Shown here piece after piece: positions 20,728-32,183 of a stretch of 64,000 bases of DNA. The stretch comes from Saturnia japonica. Lineage: Eukaryota > Arthropoda > Insecta > Lepidoptera > Saturniidae. The stretch spans positions 5,890,690-5,954,689 of the forward strand of contig CM065328.1 in assembly GCA_033032175.1 (NCBI GenBank), read 5' to 3'. Every line of letters starts with the position of its first letter. The first letter of the stretch is position 1. The position numbers and the translations under genes are program-made. The notes beneath the pieces are model-generated. The model was not told where the DNA came from. It saw only the letters and a list, made by a program, of their open reading frames with translations, and did not search any database.

Positions 20728-21401
20728 ACAACTCGAATCATAACAATAATATTTTTATATACAACATGACGCTATAATGGCCACATTAAATGAACAAACG
20801 CATCGGAGTCATATAAGATTTTAGAGATATTTTAAATTAAAAGATCATAATCCTAAATTTAAAATTAAAGAACTTTTGCTCAGTTCATCTTTAAAACATG
20901 CCACAACAAGTGATGTAAATACAATTGTACTATATATCTTAATCTATCCCATCCTTACTCCTCCTTAATTAATAAGTTAATCTTTACAGTCAGAGTGTTC
21001 TCGAGTCATTTATTTAATTATTTGAAACTAACTTTTGCCAACTACCTTCTCATTACCTTCGAAATAAAATAATTCGAGCGGTATTGTAAACTGGTTGTAC
21101 TAAAACAGACCTTTTGCGAATGTGCGCACAATTTACTAAAGTTTCAATGCAATCGCGTTAATGGTTTAGGAACGCATAGAGTATAAACAAACAAAGAAAC
21201 ATTCATTAGTATGCATTCTGATATACAGATAAGCGTTATAATTTATAAATTAAAATTGGTTTCATAAAATCAAATAGTAAATGATTATGATGATGATGAT
21301 GACGATACATTAATATATGTAGATATTATATCCGTAGGTAGAAAAAATAACATTATGAATATTTAAAAAGAAAGAAAGAGTGAGAAAAAAACAAACAAAC
21401 G
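20728..21401. other. AT-rich noncoding stretch
   Basis: No gene. 21283-21306 has a TGATGATGATGATGACGAT run like the 3' tail of RTE-type LINEs, with no coding sequence beside it. If the exon at 21402 is terminal, the sequence just left of it is its 3' UTR; no AATAAA stands out. Confidence 0.4.
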
Positions 21402-21522
21402 TCAAAACAATAAGTAACGTGATGTGTAGGAATGACCACCTCCCAGTCTCAGCATGATTGCTACACCGAAGAAGTACAGCGCTAGTGCTCTGACTGAGCT
21501 CCATACCCACACGTCACGGAAA
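21402..21522 (-). CDS. Candidate terminal exon with hydrophobic tail (host gene)
   Basis: A strong acceptor on the minus strand (a long T-rich tract ending TTTTATTAG) is followed by an open frame after one leftover base. It reads FRDVWVWSSV, then a hydrophobic ALALYFFGVAIML, then RLGGGHSYTSRYLLF and a stop. The base composition is richer in G and C than the flanks, as in exons. A hydrophobic C-terminal segment is what a GPI-anchored or type I membrane protein would have. The frame needs an upstream exon leaving two bases of a codon; the signal-peptide exon at 55018-55066 leaves one, so the two cannot join directly. An alternative donor GAG/GTGGTC inside it would make it an internal exon. No homologue is named. 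Confidence 0.4.
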
Positions 21523-22579
21523 CTAATAAAAAAAACAAAAAGATATCGTTTCATGATTTTTGCTTTCATTATAGTAGGTACCGAAGAAAGGAAATCTTCT
21601 ATAGATTGAAATGAACGCTTGAAATATTATTGGATTCCCAAGGGATGGACCACGAAACCGTGATTTGAAAGCTCCGGGAATTTTGTAAAATATACAGAAA
21701 GGATATAATCATTTTTGAAGAAAAATAATTTTAGGTCAATACAAAGGAAGTACTCCAGTACTCCAGGGAATGTTTTAAATCAAAGAAACACTCGAGAGAT
21801 CTGGAAGTAATTTATCGTATATATTAGGGTAGATTTTTTCAAAACAATTAGAAACTTTGTCCCTCGAAAAGAAATAACTTCTGTCACTATCAACTTTAGA
21901 CTGATACTGTAAAAAGTTCTTTTTATAAGATAATTGTTAATTTCTTTAAAAAAATATTAGATTTTTTTTTATGCATTAGTCTGTCGATGACCTGAAGAGC
22001 CTTTTTAGAGTAAATTGTAAAATAAATGCGTATATCAAAAATTTATTAAGTATAAATTTTAACTAGTAAATTTTTTCTCTAGTTTTGAGTTATTTTATAT
22101 TATCTTTAACAAAGATGACTGCAGAGCTCGCTATGAGATTCTAGTATATTGTTCGCGAGCAATGATTTACTCTTTGTCGAAATTTGATAACGTAATGCTA
22201 ACATGTACAAATATGAGACGACTCCCAAGTTTCGTCGAATAAAAACCATCGTAATAAATCCATGGTTGAATTAAGTGTAAAATTTTGAGTAATTCAAATT
22301 TAATAGAAACTCATATATTGTTTAAAGTTTGATTCGAACAGTAAAAAAATACAAATTATTAATGTATTGGGGTTGTTCGATTCGGGTTTCGGATTACTTA
22401 CGCTTAAATTGATGAGCTATCGCCAAGTACCTGTTCAGTTGGTAAATTATGTTTTTTTTTTTTTTAAATAAGTACAACTGTATATAAATTCATGTGTCAC
22501 CATCATTGATAACATCGTCGCTTAATTTGAGGCGTAACTACATTCAGACATTAGCAAACGACACAATAAATATAATAAA
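21523..22579. other. AT-rich noncoding stretch
   Basis: No gene or clear element. 22410-22440 has SINE-like text (GAGCTATCGCCAAGTACCTG) shared with 24646-24662. Confidence 0.45.
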
Positions 22580-22996
22580 CTATACAATTAATAAGATTGA
22601 AATGTTAAAATAAGAAAGTAAGAAGAAATATCATACATTTTAAAATATAAAACAAAACATACAAATTGACACAATAAATGAAGTGTTTATAAATAATAGA
22701 TAAAGAAAAATAACAAAAGAAAGATAAGAATAATTAACAACTTATTACGAAAAGTATATAAGGTACCAATTTTAATTTTTTATCTGTCTGTCTGTTTGTT
22801 CCGGGTAATCTCCGAAACGATTGGACCACTTTTGACGAGATTTTCACTGTCAGATAGCTGCTGTTATAAAGAGAAACTTAGGCTACAGCATCTTTATCTT
22901 TAAAAACACTGGCGAGCGACATCTGTGGGTGGAAGCGGGGTTACTGAAATACCGACATTCTATAGTCTACGTGAGCGGAGACGCGGGCAAAACTAA
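22580..22996 (-). repeat. Dispersed repeat A, copy 2
   Basis: Same layout as 9012-9522: on the minus strand it begins AATTAGTTTTGCCCGCGTC, holds the antisense GGTAATCTCCGAAACGATTGG block at 22804-22824 and ends with TAATTGTATAGT. It is shorter in the middle than the copy at 9012. Confidence 0.65.
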
Positions 22997-24487
22997 TTGA
23001 ATAATAAAATTGGATACTCTTCAACAAATCTAGAGCAAAGATAAATTCAGTAAGTCGTACCGGATAAAGATCCTACAAACTCGATTTGACTACCACAAGA
23101 CGGTTTAACGGCCGCGTAAACTTTTATAATCTTATTCCACCAAAAGAGAGTAATAGAAGTGCATTTAATTTGCTAATGATCAAAAGCCTTTGAAAGGAAA
23201 ATATCAAGGTAATGGTTTTCGCAGTATTGAAAACTCTGGATGAACCGACAGCGTTGGCAAGCAAATCTATGCATTAAGGCGATTGGATTTTATATTTCTT
23301 TAAATTATTTATAGTGATATAATAATTAATTAGTTTTTATTTTATTTTATTAAAAACTAATAGGATTAAATTATTTTATATAGACTAACTAGCTGGCCAT
23401 AGACGTTGTTACCTAACGAGTTCAGATTTTATGCTTTTTTATGGCACTAAACTAACATATTGTGAATATAAATCATTTTCGTCCATTAATGTAGAATCTG
23501 TTAAAGACGAATAAACCGTCACCTACCGGATCCTAACAGCTATCAACCATCGTTGCGATAAAACAAATATGTTATTTTTAATTCAAGTCGTTTAATTTGT
23601 CAAGTCTTTCAGAAGCTACATGATCACTAACAGACGAACACATAACGTTTATATTAGCAATATCTTCCTATATTTCTTCTTTTAAATGAGAAGATATAGC
23701 TAACCACAAGTCAAAATAAAAACCCAGTCGAATTTCTCGCCAACTCTTAATGAAAGATATTTATCGAACTTTCTTAGGGCCTATAATATTTTTGATTTTG
23801 ATTTTTTAATTATGCTGGTTGAATGTTTGAGATCAATGAAATGTTAATATGTTATCTTGAAATTCGAGCCTAAGTTGGTTTACAGTACCATAAAAGAATG
23901 ATGAAGGACAGCATCCTAAGAATACTTCGATGTTTGGAGTTCAAGCTTATTGTCCAAAAGTGCTAGGCTGTTTTATCAGCTATATTCAGAGGGAAGTCGA
24001 AAAGCTTAAATTTATGCAAACATTACCATTATGGCTTTCAAAAAAACTAAACAACACGATCATGCGACCTTAATCAACGGAGAAGAATAAAACAAGTATA
24101 GAAATACCTGACAATAAATACATCGTACAATTTCCCAAACATACGAACAATCATCAAATCTCCACTCAATTTTGATCAATGCTTGGATCAATTAAACAAA
24201 ACAATATTTAGGTAGAGGCAGTGCGAGTTGAAATGTAAATCTGAATTGGTCCTACGTATCCTCTTTTATTAGAATAAGAGTCTTTAGTGATGAACTGAGC
24301 GGCTAGATGAGCGATTTTTTGATTGTTGTAAAGCGTTTTATTAATATTGTAATGCAACAATATGATGTAATGTTTCGGTCCAATATAGTAACATGCTAAG
24401 TCCAAAAAGATACTCCATTTTACCAATGGATGCTTAGAGATGGATTTTTAACTTAAGAGAACTTATTAAAGCAATGATGACTCAATG
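22997..24487. other. AT-rich noncoding stretch
   Basis: No gene that I can support. On the minus strand 23050-23270 could be a much decayed LINE RT, but no catalytic motif survives. The 72-residue minus frame at 24208-24426 has no recognisable domain. Confidence 0.4.
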
Positions 24488-24710
24488 CCAGGATGTACGA
24501 ACAAGGTGTTAATCAGAGTAATTCGAACCCCTACAATGAGCTTGAACTTTTGCTGAAGGAGAACATGTTGATGAAAAACTTGTATGGTGATAGGATATTT
24601 TATAATGCTCGCCGGTCTAGCTACCTCTCTCAAATTAAAAATCTGTCGCCAAGCACCTATGGGTGTATTTTGATAGTTGCACTTAGTTAGGCTTAGTGTA
24701 GATAAAATGT
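24488..24710 (+). repeat. SINE family 2, partial copy
   Basis: Keeps AATTCGAACCCCTACAATGAG (B-box region), GTCTAGCTACCTCTCTCAA, AAATCTGTCGCCAAGCACCTA and the GGCTTAGTGT tail of family 2, whose fuller copies are 33672-33930 and 47636-47912. The first part of the tRNA-like head is lost. Confidence 0.6.
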
Positions 24711-24839
24711 GGCCAAAACGCTAAAAAATGATGTAGGCAAGCATTAGAAAATGCCTCAGTAAATCCAAGGATTTCATAAAGATTTTCCTTCATTAAGAAA
24801 AGCCAAATCCATTGTACGATTTGATAAACCCAGGCCTCA

Positions 24840-25055
24840 TAGACCGAAGATATTCAAAGAGAGGTAGGAAACAGAGAAATTTCTTTGGAGATTTCTCTTT
24901 ACCTGGAGCAGTCCGACTGGTGGAATACCTACACCCTACAGAAGTTAGCACTCAAATAACCTTGTGTTGTCTTCCTGTGGTTAGTAGAGTTTTCTGAGCA
25001 CTTTGGGGTAGGGGTTCAAGCGGCTTACCATCAAGCGGGTCTTATGCTTTTTCAG
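24840..25055 (+). repeat. Dispersed repeat D, copy 1
   Basis: Aligned with 43575-43850 by TTCAAAGAGAGGTAG, GGTGGAATACCTACACCC, AAATAACCTTGTGTTGT and the tail TACCATCAAGCGGG. The tail GCTTACCATCAGGCGGG is one I associate with Lepidoptera. A related antisense copy lies at 53489-53612. Confidence 0.6.
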
Positions 25056-26424
25056 TCATTTTATTGCATAAAAAAAGTGCAGTCATCATAACTATAAAAT
25101 TATTTTAATGTACCGTTTTTAATTAACTATCTTTTAATACTTCTATTATTCATTCGTCACTAAATCACATTATAAACATAATATTTTTCGTCCGTATTTA
25201 CAAAAACAATGAAGCCACGGAATATTGTTATCAAAACAAAAACACATTTGAAATCCGCTACTCTGCACGCACCGTGCACGAATCGCGTAATCCGCATATA
25301 AATTAACTCATAACTCAAACGCAATATTCAGGTCAAGTATCACTAAATCACATTGTATGGGACGCGTTACTTCTGTGCAAAATCGTTTTGTTCAAATTGT
25401 TGATAAAATGTTTACATTTCTGATATTGAATAATATACACTTTATTATATTATAAAGCACAAGTGATTGTTTGTTTGTAAGAACGTGCTAATATCTCTGG
25501 AACTACGGTCTGTTTTATAGCTTATTTATTGTTTAATGTTATAGGCTATATAGATTCACGCTACGACCCTAACAAGAGGAGTAGTAACAATGAACGTCAA
25601 GTAATCTGAAAAGTACAGGAAGTGAGAGTAGGTCGAATAAATTTAACACGGGTGAAACTGTAGGTCACAGCTAGTGTAACAAACATTTTGACTCCGCGAT
25701 AGATTCAAACTATCGTTACTTAGGATATGGTTTTGTAGAAATAAAAGTATTATTATCTCCCAACAATTATCTAAGTCTAAGTTTCCTTAGTGCCATCTAC
25801 CACTCATTATTACCAGTTTGAATAAATTTTACTGATATAAAAGTCCCATATAAACCTTAATTCTTTCTTCCATGTCCTTAAAATTCACTGCTGTATATTT
25901 AAGTACTCATATCAAAACATGGTTTAAAAAAGGGTCGTAACTTTGTTATTTTTTAACTTTACCAAAGAAAAACCTACTTATAATTATAACATGTTTTTAA
26001 ATAATTATAATAGCAGTCTTTGTTACAAATTAAATTAATCTTGGGATCTTAATTTTTTGTCTAATTAAATCCTATCAAAATTCGTTCTATATTTTTTGCA
26101 GAATTCATGTCCAAACGGTGATGGAATTATGGCTAAAAAATATACATGGCATTCAGCCTGTTTGATATCTATAAAAAAAAAAAAAAAAAACAAACGAAAG
26201 CGCACCATATTATACCTTTGCCAGTTAATTAAATTATTATAAATATTAATTAAATAATAAATACTTTCAAAATATTGTTATGATCTGAGTAAAAACGTAA
26301 AAGTACGTCATCGCCATATTTGAGTATATAACCGAGTCACGACAGTTCTAGTTGTTAGTTTAATTTATTATTATTATTTTGTAATTTTGGCTTTCTGTCA
26401 ATGTAGGCAATTTTGCCAATGTCA
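25056..26424. other. Noncoding with one repeat C copy
   Basis: 25470-25675 is a copy of repeat C (AATATCTCTGGAACTACGG, ATGAACGTCAAG, ACACGGGTGAAACTGTAGG, CACAGCTAGT), matched at 27720-27800 in part and 32940-33105. The rest is AT-rich; a 17-base poly-A run lies near 26173-26190. Confidence 0.5.
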
Positions 26425-26610
26425 AATTGGCTTCATATAAAACTTATTAAATTCTATCGACTTCCGTTATCAGTCGGTGTATCAGGTTTGAATTATATTG
26501 TAGCGGAAGTTGTTCGGTACGGTATCTGTGCATAGTTTTGTTAAACAGTAATTTTAATATAAAGCATTGTCGAATTATGTTGAAAAACAGCATTGTACAA
26601 GGAATAGAAG
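26425..26610 (+). repeat. Dispersed repeat F, copy 2
   Basis: Partner of 8019-8200; shares the ordered blocks listed there. Slightly shorter and diverged. Confidence 0.65.
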
Positions 26611-26911
26611 TATATAAAGATGTTACACTGTTTCTCTGATACTAATACTGCGGCTTTATGCCGCTTGTATTATAAATATTTTAAAAGCGAAGTGGAAATA
26701 ACAAGCGAAAAAGAAAAGGTAGAAATCTACAAGGCAATAGAAGGAGAAACTATAAGTACGACGATACTATACTACATTCGCAAACCAATATTGTGAGTTA
26801 ACTCCACACCGCTCACAGTGGGGCCGCCGGCCTAAGTATAGTTAAAAGTATCATAAAAAAATTAATAAGTAAATCCTAAAAGATAAATCGAGTCGTAGTG
26901 GTTTTATATAG

Positions 26912-27306
26912 AACTAGCTAAGCCACGTGGCTTCGCTCACGTGGACTAGAAAATTCCCGCGCTAATCTTGAATCGGAACCCTAATCTTTTTCTAAAATAA
27001 AAGTAGCCCAAGTTGCTCCCTATAATATCAGCTATCTATCAGTGAAAGACCCGTCAAAATCGGTCCTACTGTTTCGGAGATTACCCGGAACAAACAGACA
27101 GACAGACAAACAAAAATTTTAAAAATTGTTTTTTTGTTATAGGTTTAGTTTTATTTTCGCTACAAAAAGTACCCTATGTCCTTTCCCAAGTTTCAATCTA
27201 TCTCTATACCAAAATTCTACAAAATTGGTTCAGCGGTTTAGGCGTGAACACGTTAGAGATAGACGGACAGACAGACTTACTTTCTCATTTATAAAATTAG
27301 TATGGA
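26912..27306 (+). repeat. Dispersed repeat A, complete-looking copy
   Basis: 395 bp from ACTAGCTAAGCCACGTGGC to TTAGTATGGAT. Includes the GTTTCGGAGATTACCCGGAA block, a CAGACAGACAGACA microsatellite, and a tail with GGTTCAGCGGTTTAGGCGTG. It ends differently from the copies at 9012 and 22580, so the family has two tail types. Confidence 0.7.
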
Positions 27307-27849
27307 TTATGCAATGTATTTTACATGTACTACTACTTTTTCAATTTCACTCTTCAAGATTTAAATTTAATATCGGCTTCTTTTCTGCCAAAAGTACGTT
27401 ACATATTTTAATTACTTTTCATAATAATTTCTCTCTATAAAGGAATATATTGGTATGGTCACAAGTTGTGCATGTCTAAAGAATTCAAAGTGTATTTTCG
27501 CTGAATTTTCTAGCTTTTCCACTCATTTTTCAATTCAGCTCTGTTTTGAAAAAGCAAAAATATTATTCTGAAAGTTTCGTGAAAAAGCAAAGTAAATTAG
27601 ATTTATAAAATTACTTCGAAACTGATTTCAATTCGTTTAATTAAGATAATAATATGCATTAAAAATATAATAATATAAAACTAATTATAAATATTATTAT
27701 AATTCTTAAAATATTGTTGGCTTATTTGAACGAGGTAATCTCTGGAACCACAAGTCAATGAGGAAGAAACCTCATAGCAAGACTCTAAGAAGTGGAGCGG
27801 TAACCACGAACGTCAAGCTGAAGCATGTATGAGAAGTAAGAACAACGTA
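27307..27849. other. Noncoding with a repeat C fragment
   Basis: 27720-27800 holds GAGGTAATCTCTGGAACCAC and CCACGAACGTCAAGC, a piece of repeat C. The rest is AT-rich with no gene. Confidence 0.45.
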
Positions 27850-27867
27850 GGATGGGCACAATATGTT

Positions 27868-28170
27868 TTCGTCTTCCACTCTACTCCACACAATCAATCC
27901 ATACCTTCTTCGGTCTTCTTCTACTCCTATATCCATCCACCTTTATACTTAACATTCTTCTAGTTATACGATTTTCATCACTCCTCATGACATGCCCATG
28001 CCCCTCAACTTCTCTATGCCTGGTGCTATTTTAAGACTTCCGCTATACATAGTATCTATATCTAGTATCCTTTTTGATACTCCACACATCCGTCTTAACA
28101 TTCACATCTCTGCCACGTGTAATGTTCTTTTATCCAGTTCTTTCGTTGCCCAGCACTCAGTTAGTCAGAG
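27868..28170 (-). pseudogene. Decayed LINE ORF, C-terminal part
   Basis: On the minus strand a frame reads ECWATKELDKRTLHVAEMN and, after two stops and a shift, GHGHVMRSDENRITRRML, YRSRRRPKKVWIDCV. The pattern GHVMR..E...RR.L....G.R..GRPK..W.DCV is the end of an endonuclease-reverse transcriptase LINE ORF, related to but distinct from the RTE copy at 1097-2262. No RT core remains. Clearly inactive. Confidence 0.75.
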
Positions 28171-28238
28171 ATTTGAATAAATTATACTTGTTCCGATGAT
28201 ATCATCTGTCAATAAATTATTAATATTTATTATCTAGA

Positions 28239-28397
28239 AATATTATGTACTTGTAAAGCTGATAAAAATGACAAGCCGAGCTTTTTACCGGCTCTTTTCG
28301 ATGACTTGCATGTTTTTCGAATCGGTTTTGACGTTCATAAGTGCCTTCTTGATGCTTAAAGTGAATAAATGGTTTTTTGATTTGTTTTGATTTTAAA
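28239..28397 (+). repeat. LINE 3' UTR, 5'-truncated copy
   Basis: Shares ACCGGC, GTTTTCG.GTTCATAAGTGCC-like and GTTCATAAGTGCCTTCTT blocks and the T-rich ending with the 3' UTR at 36100-36285 on the minus strand. It ends in a TTTTTTGATTTGTTTTGATTT run. Only about 160 bp were copied. Confidence 0.6.
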
Positions 28398-28908
28398 TAA
28401 TTCTTTGTTAAATAGACAAATTTCAGAAAGCCCCGCAAGGTTTTAATGTAACCTTTTCATGTCTCTGTACCTAGTTATGATCACGAAACCAATGTAAAAT
28501 TAAGTTAGGCTTAAAGGTTATCAAACCCACTAGCGTTGCTAAGTAGAAAACTTAATTTTATAATAATTTATTTATCATGTAAGTTATTTTCAACATACAA
28601 AAGTGAGTGTATAAAGTAACATTTGTTTTACGCATATGTAGACACAGGCGTAAAAGTAAGTTTTGGCACATCTGCAACATTGAAACAGTCTGTGGGCTGT
28701 ACCGTGCCAAACAGCGAGACAATTACGCTCAGGATTACTTGAAATTTATTATACTCAAGTTCAAAGGTGCTGAAAATGACAAATAGGGCAAATAATTACA
28801 CTGAAATTATTACTGTTATGATATTTTGTGTACGTGTTATATATTACTAGTAAATTAATTTTAAGTTTTCTATTACGAGTCAACAAACACAAAAAGATGT
28901 GCCGTAAA
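28398..28908. other. Noncoding with a candidate open segment
   Basis: On the minus strand, a good acceptor (TTTGTCATTTTCAG, ending at 28769) is in front of an open frame of about 50 codons with VSLFGTVQPTDCFNVADVPK near its middle, ending at a stop near 28630. It could be an exon, but there is no second signal, and the GTTTGGCACGGTACAGCCCA text looks like a repeat. I leave it unnamed. Confidence 0.25.
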
Positions 28909-28910
28909 TA

Positions 28911-30207
28911 CAAGGTGTCCAGAAAGGGTATCGGGTATTTGTTTTCGCGCCATATTCGAAACGGGGCGTCTAAAGGGTGCGGGGAGGGGTTCGTGGCGTC
29001 CGCCATTTTGTGGAGTTTTAGTCACGATGGAACAGTACTCGGGGACGCATCGCGCATTTTGCGTACGAGCGTATTATCGTAATGGTCTGGACTGCTCAAC
29101 GTCTCTATCGTGCGGAATATCGTACACGCCACGCGCCAAGTGACGATAGCATTAGGAAATGGATCAGGATGTTCGAGAATACAGGTGCGACAGTTAAAAT
29201 TCAAAACTCTGGTCGTCCTCGTTCAGTTCGCGATGAAGAAACAATTGAAGAAGTTGAGGCGTCGGTTCGTCAAAATCCGTCTTTATCCATCCGAAAGCGA
29301 AGCCAAGCGTTGAACATCAAAAAATCGTCTTTACATTCGATTTTAAAGAAAGACTTACATCTAAAAGCCTATAAAATTCAATTGGTTCAAGAATTGAAGG
29401 ATACGGACTATGCTAATCGACCGAATTTTGCGAACGAAATGCTGCAGCGATTTAACAACTTTAACAACATACTGTTCAGTGACGAAGCAAATTTTCACCT
29501 GAATGGTCATGTTAATAAGCAGAATTGTCGGTACTGGGCAGTGGAGAATCCGAGACGAAAGCATGAACGACCCCTGCATAGCCCAAAGGTCGTTGTTTGA
29601 GCCGCTATGTCTGCTAAAGGCATAATTGGTCCTTATTTACATGAAGATCAACGAGGCCGAGCAATTAATGTGAATAGTGACCGTTATTGCGATATGTTGC
29701 GAAATTTTTTGGTCCCAGAGTTGCAGAAGTTTGCAGGTTTCAACTCAAGAACGTGGTTCCAGCAAGATGGGGCCACTTGCCATACCTCAAATGACTCAAT
29801 GGAAGTTGTTAACGAATTATTCCCTAATAAAGTCATTTCGCGAAGGGGTAACATCAACTGGCCTCCCAGAAAGCCCCGACCTTAGCCCGCTTGACTATTT
29901 TGCATGGGGATACCTTAAAAGTAAGGTTTATCAAAACAATCCGACGAATCTAACCCAGTTAAAGCAAAACATCAGGTCAGAAATGGCAGCAATATCGATA
30001 GCTATGTGTCAACGTGTTATCGCCAATCTTCGTTTCCGTTTAGAAGGGTGCCAGCAACGTAACGGTCATCATTTGGATAACATCATCTTTTCCAAATAAT
30101 TCTTCCAATTCATATGCTAATAATAAACAATAAACTTTTTTATTGCATACAAATAATTTTTGTTTCATTGAACTTACAAATACCCGATACCCTTTCTGGA
30201 CACCTTG
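28911..30207 (+). mobile_element. Mariner-superfamily (DD41D-type) transposon with perfect TIRs
   Basis: 1297 bp, bounded by 31-bp inverted repeats that match perfectly (28911-28941 and 30177-30207; CAAGGTGTCCAGAAAGGG..) and by TA on both sides (28909-28910, 30208-30209), the target duplication of the superfamily. The transposase inside is broken. The spacing between the last two catalytic Asp residues is 41 once the shift is bridged, as in the rosa or DD41D group; this placement is inferred from spacing, not a search. Confidence 0.9.
29027..30099 (+). pseudogene. Mariner-type transposase, broken
   Basis: Reading from the ATG at 29027 (MEQYSGTHRAFCVRAYYRNG), the frame shifts near 29085. It goes on with a helix-turn-helix region (RLYRAEYRTRHAPSDDSIRK, then SGRPRSVRDEETIEE) of the DUF4817 type and the first catalytic motif FSDEANFHLNG. 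A TGA at 29598-29600 replaces the Trp expected after KVVV. The second motif TWFQQDGATCHT follows at about 29750. An extra A in the AAA run near 29873 shifts the frame just before SPDLSPLDYFAWGY, the third catalytic Asp. The C terminus ends at 30099. Full length would be about 350 residues. It would cut and paste DNA at TA sites; three lesions make this copy unable to supply it. Confidence 0.88.
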
Positions 30208-30209
30208 TA

Positions 30210-31500
30210 TAAGCTGTTTGCTCTCGAAAACAAAAAAAATGTTTTTACCGGTTTGTGTTTACCAATACCGTTTGACCAATTACCACGAAAGTTAGTAGAT
30301 CTAAGTTTTGTTTTTTCACGGAGGTTTTTATGCTATCTCTGAATGCGATAGGTGGCGCTGTGATCTAGTTATTTACTACTGAAAAAGACAGGGTAACGTC
30401 TGCGAGGCCAGCTAACGTAATATAATTTTTCAGTGGGTTATACTACTACAGAAACTTCGCGGGTACACACAACAACTAATCAAAGTTTTATCGCCAATCC
30501 GCTAAATGGTTTATGAACGTATAGGGGATAAACAAACAAATATTTAATTTGATTTATACAGTTAATTCAAAGGCTGCTGTAACGTATGAGTAAAGAACGA
30601 ATATATATTTAATCTAATAAATCCAAAATAATTGGAATTTTTCCCAGTAAACACCCTCACAATGAAATGAAATCAAGCTTTGTAATTTTAAAAATAGGTT
30701 ACTTATTTAATACCTCTATTAGATAAATACTTCATAAATAAATTAGAAACAATTGTATCGTTCTTACATAGCGTTATAATACTCATTGTGTTAGCAGCAA
30801 TTCGTTGCTAATAACATAATCGGTACTACGCAACGCTATTAACTACTATTTGCTACGAGCAGGAAAGTGTTACTGCCAGTGATAACACGTTTCTAACAAA
30901 TTATTAGCAATTACGTAATTGTATGAAATATTTAGCAAATTATCTGTACTTATAGTCTTGAAATAAAATCTTAATTTTTTCCGGGTAATAATGCACATTA
31001 CTACAAAATTACCTACTGAAGCATTTTGAATGTATTGTTAAGATTAATATAAGGCTGGACTTGTGGAAAATTGTATGTTTTATTGTGGTGTGCTTATCAC
31101 CAGGCACAAAGCTAACACTTTGCTCTGTTATAATATTATAAAAAATCAGTAATTTACTATTTATGAATCACATAACTTACTCATATTCACTAGTACACTA
31201 GTAACAATAACGATAGCAGCTTCTAAGTTTACTAAACAAGTCGGCAGTAAAATTTTCAGGTTAAAAGTTGTTTCGATCCAATATTTTTTTATTTATCTAA
31301 ATAGAAAGTTGACCGCCCATGAACCCTACGGCAAACATCAAACGTGGTAAAATGTACAAAAACACTTTTAGAGCAAGAATTCAGTGACCATCAAAGCGTT
31401 CCACGCTAAGCCCGGCCAAGATATTATCCTTTAAAATGTCCCGTGCACGTACACATATTACGTGTTACGCTGGTCGCAGTTTTCTCAAGTGGGGTCTGAC
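30210..31500. other. AT-rich noncoding stretch
   Basis: No gene. 30785-30830 has a short imperfect hairpin (TTAGCAGCAATTCGTTGCTAA). 31420-31500 begins a less AT-rich region that may belong to the putative element at 31501-32183. Confidence 0.4.
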
Positions 31501-32183
31501 CTAGGGTTGCCAACTTTAGTGTAAGAATTTGTGGGACAATTGCAAATAATTTGCAGTGTGGTAGTGAAATCCCTGGGTCACAACCACCATACACATTTAT
31601 CTTTAATGAAACTATTGTATGTAAGCGGCTACCGTAGCCTATGGATGCGTGCATGGAGCTCTGGAAACTTTCTCACCGCAACAACAGAACACACGGGTAT
31701 TTGACTGCGATCTATCTGTACGGGTGAAGACGTTCTACCAGTCAAACTGGCACAAGTACAGAAAAATCTCAAAAAAAAAAAATTCTTCGCAATTCCTCCC
31801 AGAAAACATGATGATTAATCCTTCACAGTGACTATCTTTTCAATTGTCGCGTTTCCGTATTAACCCGTGTGTATCTAGTTCCTGAGAGGATTGCATCAAG
31901 CCGGCATGACATCGTGGACTGGCGAAGGATAGTTGATATCTCTGAGTTCATCATTGTTTTTGGATTATTCTGTACTTACCATTAGGTACAGTGCTACTAC
32001 TAAGACAAAAAAAGTTGCAGGACGTGGCTAAAAAAACGGGACTAGCAAACAAAGTATAGGAAGGGATATAATCTTAACACGTCATCTTGAACGTGTGTTC
32101 AATTGGCATCAAATCTATCGCATGATGTATCGCGGCTTAAAAACGGGACGTCCCGGATTTCGGGGGACATGTGGCAACTCTAG
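31501..32183. repeat. Possible non-autonomous element with short inverted ends
   Basis: CTAGGGTTGCCAA at 31501-31513 is the inverse of GTGGCAACTCTAG at 32171-32183 with two mismatches. The 683 bp between has no long frame. Ends of this sort are common on small DNA transposons, but no target duplication is clear, so it may be coincidence. Confidence 0.25.

Noticed and set aside
21283..21306. GATGATGAT run as an RTE insertion
   Set aside because: Only the microsatellite is there, with no LINE sequence next to it.
23050..23270. Decayed LINE RT on the minus strand (SKAFD-like text)
   Set aside because: A KAFD-like word is visible, but no FADD, no GVPQG-like motif and several stops; too weak to call.
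24208..24426. 72-residue minus-strand frame, considered as mariner remnant
   Set aside because: None of the catalytic motifs (DE, HDNA, SPDL) can be found in any frame.
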